From Actinoplanes oryzae (GTDB lineage: Bacteria > Actinomycetota > Actinomycetes > Mycobacteriales > Micromonosporaceae): 44,972 bases of DNA. The position numbers were made by a program, and so were the translations under genes. Location: contig NZ_JAUQWH010000062.1 in NCBI RefSeq assembly GCF_030757795.1, positions 1 to 44,972 on the forward strand, given 5' to 3'. Of this stretch, positions 41,320-44,972 are shown piece by piece (the first letter of the stretch is position 1; the number at the start of each line of letters is the position of its first letter). The notes under the pieces are model-generated. The model did no database searches. It was not told the DNA's origin and saw only the letters and a program-made list of their open reading frames with translations.

Positions 41320-42963
41320 TCAGCCGGGCAGGGCCTCGACGGTGAGATCGGTGAAGGAGGCGGCGCCCTGCGGGGTGTCGCCTCCCTGCACGGTGACGAG
41401 GCCGACGGCGGGCCGCCCCGAGGTGACGTCGAGCCCGGCCAGCGGGCTCTGGCCGATCTGGATGTCATCGTGGCCGACAGTGATGCCGTTGCCGCGGACG
41501 ACGGCCTGCAGGCGCACGGGCTCGCCCGCGGGCAGCTCGTCCCAGCCGAGCGGGAAGACGCGCAGCACCTCGCTGGCGTGACCGGCCCGCTCCCGGCTGA
41601 GCGTGAAGCTGCCCTCGCAGGCCAGCAGCCGGTGGCCGCCGGCCGGCGTCCACGAGAGCCAGACGGCCAGGCAGGTGCCGGGCAGCTGGATCGTCCCCGT
41701 GACCTGCAGCGTGTATTGATTGGTCAGTGGCGTCTTGGGGCCGCTGCAGAGGACGGTTCCCGGAGTGGCGCGCGTGACCTCCAGGGCGACGCCGGTGTTC
41801 ACGCAGCTCCCCGCGCTCGCGGTCGCGGCGGACCAGGATCCGGCGGTGGTGAGCGGGTCGGAGATCAACGGGTCGCCCGGCGGCACGTCGAGCGCGACGG
41901 TGTCGGTCGTGGTGCCGCTCTCGTCACTGGCGGCCGCGGCGTCCAGCAAGGAGAAGAGCGGGTCGACGGTCCGGACGGCGACGACGCCGATGCCGGCTGT
42001 CAGCGTGAGCCCGAGGGCGGCGACCAGGGCGATCAGGCCGCCCCGCCGGGGTTTCGCCGCCGGGGGCGCCTGGACCTCGCGGGCCGCCGTGCGCAGCTCG
42101 GGCTGCCGGTCCAGCGCGGCGGCCACCGGCGGGGCCGGCTCGGCGCCCAGCAGCTGGTCGAGCAGCTCCCGGGCGGTGGGCCGGGCGGCCGGGTCGGCGG
42201 CCAGCGCCCGCTCCACGAGCGTGCGCAGCGGCCCGTCGAGGCTGCCCAGCTCGGGCGGCTTGGTGAGGATCCGGGCGAAGGTCGCCATCGGCGTCTCCGC
42301 GTCGAACGGCGCCCGGCCGGTCGCGGCGTACGTGACCACGCACGCCCAGGCGAACACGTCGGCGGCCGGGGTCAGCGGGGTCGACGGCTCGTCGAAGCGC
42401 TCGGGCGCCATGTAGCTCACCGTGCCGACGATCTCGCCGGTGCGGGTGTGCTGCGTGGCCGACTCCAGCGCCCGGGCGATGCCGAAGTCGATCACCTTGG
42501 GGCTGCCCGGGGCCAGCAGCACGTTCTGCGGCTTGAGGTCCCGGTGGACGACGCCCGCCCCGTGGATCGCCGCCAGGGCCGTGGCGACGCCGACCGCGAC
42601 CGCGTACAGCTGGGAGGGCGGCAGCGGCCCGCCTCGCCGCACCTCCTCGGCCAGCGACGGTCCCTCGACGAACTCCACGACCAGCCACGGCTGCGGCGCC
42701 TCCGGGTCCGCGTCGAGCACCGCGGCGGTGCAGAAGGACGGCACCTGCCGGGCGCGCCGCACCTCGGAGCGGAACCGGCCGCGGAACTCGTCGCCGTCCG
42801 CGAGGTGGGCGTGCACCACCTTGACCGCCACCCGCCGCCCGCCCGGGTCACGCGCCAGGTAGACCACGCCCATGCCGCCGGACCCCAGCCGGGCGAGCAC
42901 CTCGTACTCCCCGATGCGGGCCGGATCGCCCGGACGCAGCGACGTCCTCGTCTCGGTCTCCAC
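41320..42963 (-). CDS. Transmembrane Ser/Thr protein kinase (PknB-type)
   Basis: Receptor-like kinase of 547 residues. The N-terminal kinase domain (about 18-275) has the Gly-rich loop GSGGMGVVYLA, Lys48 in VAVKVV, catalytic loop VHRDLKPQN, DFGIA and APE (YMAPERFDEP). After an Ala/Pro linker comes one transmembrane helix (about 312-335). The extracellular part (about 370-547) is a beta-sandwich resembling DUF1080/concanavalin-like sugar-binding domains, not PASTA repeats, so it may sense a carbohydrate. GTG at 42963 follows GGAGGGGAG; an in-frame start at 42993 is less likely. It is convergent to the GH30-like gene. Confidence 0.91.
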   Translation of the reverse strand: METETRTSLRPGDPARIGEYEVLARLGSGGMGVVYLARDPGGRRVAVKVVHAHLADGDEFRGRFRSEVRRARQVPSFCTAAVLDADPEAPQPWLVVEFVEGPSLAEEVRRGGPLPPSQLYAVAVGVATALAAIHGAGVVHRDLKPQNVLLAPGSPKVIDFGIARALESATQHTRTGEIVGTVSYMAPERFDEPSTPLTPAADVFAWACVVTYAATGRAPFDAETPMATFARILTKPPELGSLDGPLRTLVERALAADPAARPTARELLDQLLGAEPAPPVAAALDRQPELRTAAREVQAPPAAKPRRGGLIALVAALGLTLTAGIGVVAVRTVDPLFSLLDAAAASDESGTTTDTVALDVPPGDPLISDPLTTAGSWSAATASAGSCVNTGVALEVTRATPGTVLCSGPKTPLTNQYTLQVTGTIQLPGTCLAVWLSWTPAGGHRLLACEGSFTLSRERAGHASEVLRVFPLGWDELPAGEPVRLQAVVRGNGITVGHDDIQIGQSPLAGLDVTSGRPAVGLVTVQGGDTPQGAASFTDLTVEALPG

Positions 42964-43017
42964 GGACTCCCCTCCCGACACAGCGGGCCCCACGATTCCG
43001 GGCGGCGGGGACCGCTG

Positions 43018-43803
43018 TCAATCTTTGTCCACGAAGTCCAGTGCGACCGTGGCGAACGCCGGGGACAGGAACAGGTCGTAGTGCGTCAGCCCCGGCAGGA
43101 TCGCCAGCGCGTGCCCGCCCTTGGGCCTGTTCTCCCCGCCCCAGCCGCCGTCGCGCAGCCCGCCGTCGAGCAGGGCGAAGACCTCGACGAAGTGGCTCGG
43201 CGGCGTCAGGTCGGCGTCGGCACCGGCCACGAGCGTGGGCACCTGGATGCCGCGGACCTGCTCGGTGAAGTCGTAGTCCTTCGCCATGGCTCGCCCGATC
43301 TTGTCGAGCAGCCGGGGGAAGTCCCCGGGGCGCGGGGCGACGCGGGCGTACGACTCGTACATCGGGGTGTCCTTCATGAACTCCGCCGCCGCGGCGCCGA
43401 CCTGGGCCTGCTGGTCGAGGATCTCCGGGTACGTGGCGTCGCGCCGGATGCCCGCCGAGGCGGCGACCAGGCGCCGCACCTTGCCGGGGTGCCGGAAGCC
43501 GAGCTGCCAGCCCACCCCGCCGCCGAGCGAGTAGCCGACGACGTCCGGACGGTCGAGGCCCAGGTGGTCGATCAGCGCGGCGATGTCGTCGGCCATCGTG
43601 GCGATGTCCAGGGGCCGGTCGATGTCCGCCGTCCGGCCGTGGCCCTGCAGGTCGGGCAGGATCACCTGGTGACCGGCGGCGAAGGCGGGCAGCACCGGGG
43701 CGAACATCTCCCCCGAGCCCAGGCCGCCGTGCAGCAGGACGAGCGGCCGGCCGGTGCCGTGCGTCTCGTAGTAGAGGTTGAGTCCGTTGATCTCGGCGTA
43801 CAT
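43018..43803 (-). CDS. Alpha/beta hydrolase
   Basis: Soluble alpha/beta hydrolase of 261 residues. The oxyanion strand PLVLLHGGLGS and nucleophile elbow GYSLGGG (Ser at about 93), an acid in the PTLVAGADADL segment and the catalytic His in GLTHYDLF give a complete triad. The substrate is unknown. ATG at 43803 follows GAAGGAGC. It is divergent from the SigG-like sigma gene 80 bases away, an arrangement that suggests control by that sigma factor. Confidence 0.9.
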   Translation of the reverse strand: MYAEINGLNLYYETHGTGRPLVLLHGGLGSGEMFAPVLPAFAAGHQVILPDLQGHGRTADIDRPLDIATMADDIAALIDHLGLDRPDVVGYSLGGGVGWQLGFRHPGKVRRLVAASAGIRRDATYPEILDQQAQVGAAAAEFMKDTPMYESYARVAPRPGDFPRLLDKIGRAMAKDYDFTEQVRGIQVPTLVAGADADLTPPSHFVEVFALLDGGLRDGGWGGENRPKGGHALAILPGLTHYDLFLSPAFATVALDFVDKD

Positions 43804-43872
43804 GCCCGCTCCTTCGTCAGTGGCTTACGAGGGGTAGACCGGGCGGGTGCCGGGAACTCATCGGTCCTGAGG

Positions 43873-43878
43873 CAGAAT
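43873..43878 (+). promoter_or_regulatory. -10 element of the SigG-like sigma gene
   Basis: CAGAAT ends 6 bases before the GTG at 43885, so the transcript is probably leaderless. GGAAC at 43853-43857 lies 17 bases before GAAT and may be a -35 element, though the CGAC of the copper-gene promoters is absent. Confidence 0.35.
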
Positions 43879-43884
43879 TTTTCC

Positions 43885-44788
43885 GTGACCGTCCTCGAGG
43901 AGTACCGGCCGGAGCTGACCGGCTACTGCTACCGCATGCTCGGCTCGGCGTTCGAGGCCGAGGACGCGGTGCAGGACACCATGGTGCGCGCGTGGCGGGG
44001 CATGGAGACCTTCGAGGGACGATCCGCGCTGCGGACCTGGCTCTACCGGATCGCCACCAACGTCTGCCTCACGATGCTCGACGGGGCGCAACGCCGGGCG
44101 CGGCCGATGGACCTCGGCCCCGCCGGCTCGGGCACCGCCGCCGACCCGGGCGAGCCGCGGCCCGACGAGGTGTGGGTGGGCCCGATCCCGGACAGCCGGG
44201 TGATCCGCGACGGGGCCGACCCGGCGGAGGTGGTGGCCGTGCGGGAGTCCGTACGGCTGGCCTTCGTGGCCGCCCTGCAGCTGCTGCCACCCCGGCAGCG
44301 GGCCGTGCTCATCCTCCGCGAGGTCCTCGCCTGGTCCGCCGCCGAGGTCGCCGAGCTGCTCGACATGTCGGTGGCGAGCGTCAACAGCGCCCTGCAACGT
44401 TCCCGGGCGACCCTGGCGACCGCGCCGGCCGGCGACGTGCTGCGACCAGCCGATGCCGCGCAGCGCGAGCTGCTGGGACGCTACGTGACGGCCTTCGAGG
44501 CGTACGACCTCAAGGCGCTCGTGGCCCTGCTGCACGAGGAGGCGACGCTGTCCATGCCGCCGCTGCCCCTGTGGCTGCGCGGCCACGACGACATCCTCGC
44601 GTGGATGTCGGGCACGGGCAGCGGCTGCGAGGGGTCGCGCCTGATCCCGGCGAGCGCGTCGGGGCTGCCCGCCTTCGGCCAGTACCGGCCGGGCGGGCAA
44701 CCGTGGGCGCTCATCGTCCTGGAACTCACCGGCAACCGCATCACCGGCGTGACCAACTTCCTCGACACCGAGCGGCTGTTCCCGCTGT

Positions 44789-44811
<23 letters not shown>
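43885..44811 (+). CDS. SigG-like ECF sigma factor with C-terminal SnoaL-like domain
   Basis: ECF sigma factor of 308 residues. Region 2 (LTGYCYRMLGSAFEAEDAVQDTMVRAWRGMETFEG...LRTWLYRIATNVC) and region 4 (LPPRQRAVLILREVLAWSAAEVAELLDMSVASVNSALQRSRATL) are followed by a SnoaL/NTF2-like domain (about 195-308). This layout belongs to the SigG/SigJ type, where the C-terminal domain replaces a separate anti-sigma factor. GTG at 43885 is chosen on the promoter position. It is divergent from the alpha/beta hydrolase and overlaps the convergent UvrA-like gene by 23 bases. Confidence 0.91.

Positions 44812-44972
<161 letters not shown>

Noticed and set aside
43853..43878. Counting the SigG-like gene promoter as a fifth member of the GGAAC-N17-CGAC set
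   Set aside because: The -35 and spacing fit, but the -10 reads GAAT and not CGAC.
41470..43884. The frame of the SigG-like factor extends upstream to 41470
   Set aside because: That part lies antisense to the kinase and hydrolase and is low-complexity; the sigma domain begins at 43885.

Overview
The window looks like a chromosomal segment of a high-GC actinomycete. The evidence is very high GC, GTG/TTG starts, many leaderless promoters (TANNNT a few bases before the start codon), Tat substrates, a protein O-mannosyltransferase, secreted carbohydrate-active enzymes with CBM2/ricin-type modules, SigE-family and SigG-like sigma factors, and a CebR-type operator. A Micromonosporaceae member (Actinoplanes-like) fits best, but this is inferred from style and not proven. 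I see no rRNA, tRNA, CRISPR array, prophage or insertion sequence.

Layout. 1-3.7 kb: the 3' part of a urea carboxylase and a convergent GNAT acetyltransferase. 3.7-8 kb: secreted proteins (a GH39-like glycosidase, a DUF4232-like protein, a membrane-anchored trypsin-like protease). 8.2-18 kb: a metal/redox block with a Tat ferritin-like protein, Nramp transporter, PepSY membrane protein, Tat DyP peroxidase, PCu(A)C copper chaperone, CopD-CtaG fusion, a broken serine hydrolase, a phosphotransferase and an ECF sigma factor. 18-25.3 kb: a CE4 deacetylase with CBM2, protein O-mannosyltransferase, three small proteins of unknown function, an FMN alpha-hydroxy-acid oxidase and an AA10 LPMO. 25.3-29.4 kb: a divergent aldo-keto reductase/XRE regulator pair, a DEAD-box helicase and a small acidic protein. 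29.4-36.8 kb: DedA, a frameshifted M6 metalloprotease, a PRC-barrel protein, a diguanylate cyclase, a SigE-family sigma factor with a companion membrane protein, a Tat beta-carbonic anhydrase and a universal stress protein. 36.9-45 kb: an APC permease, a large GH30-like hydrolase, a Ser/Thr kinase, an alpha/beta hydrolase divergent from a SigG-like sigma factor, and the end of a UvrA-like gene.

Most notable result: four promoters in the 10.5-17.5 kb block share exactly the same ECF architecture, GGGAAC then CGAC with 17 bases between GGAAC and CGAC. They precede the PepSY gene, PCu(A)C-DyP, CopD-CtaG and the ECF sigma gene itself. In the first three the start codon lies exactly 9 bases after CGAC. 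This predicts an autoregulated sigma factor commanding a small copper/heme regulon. Other notable points are a serine-hydrolase pseudogene with an internal inverted segment between short imperfect inverted repeats, an orphan CebR box followed about 40 bases later by a strong terminator, and a single-base frameshift in the M6 protease.
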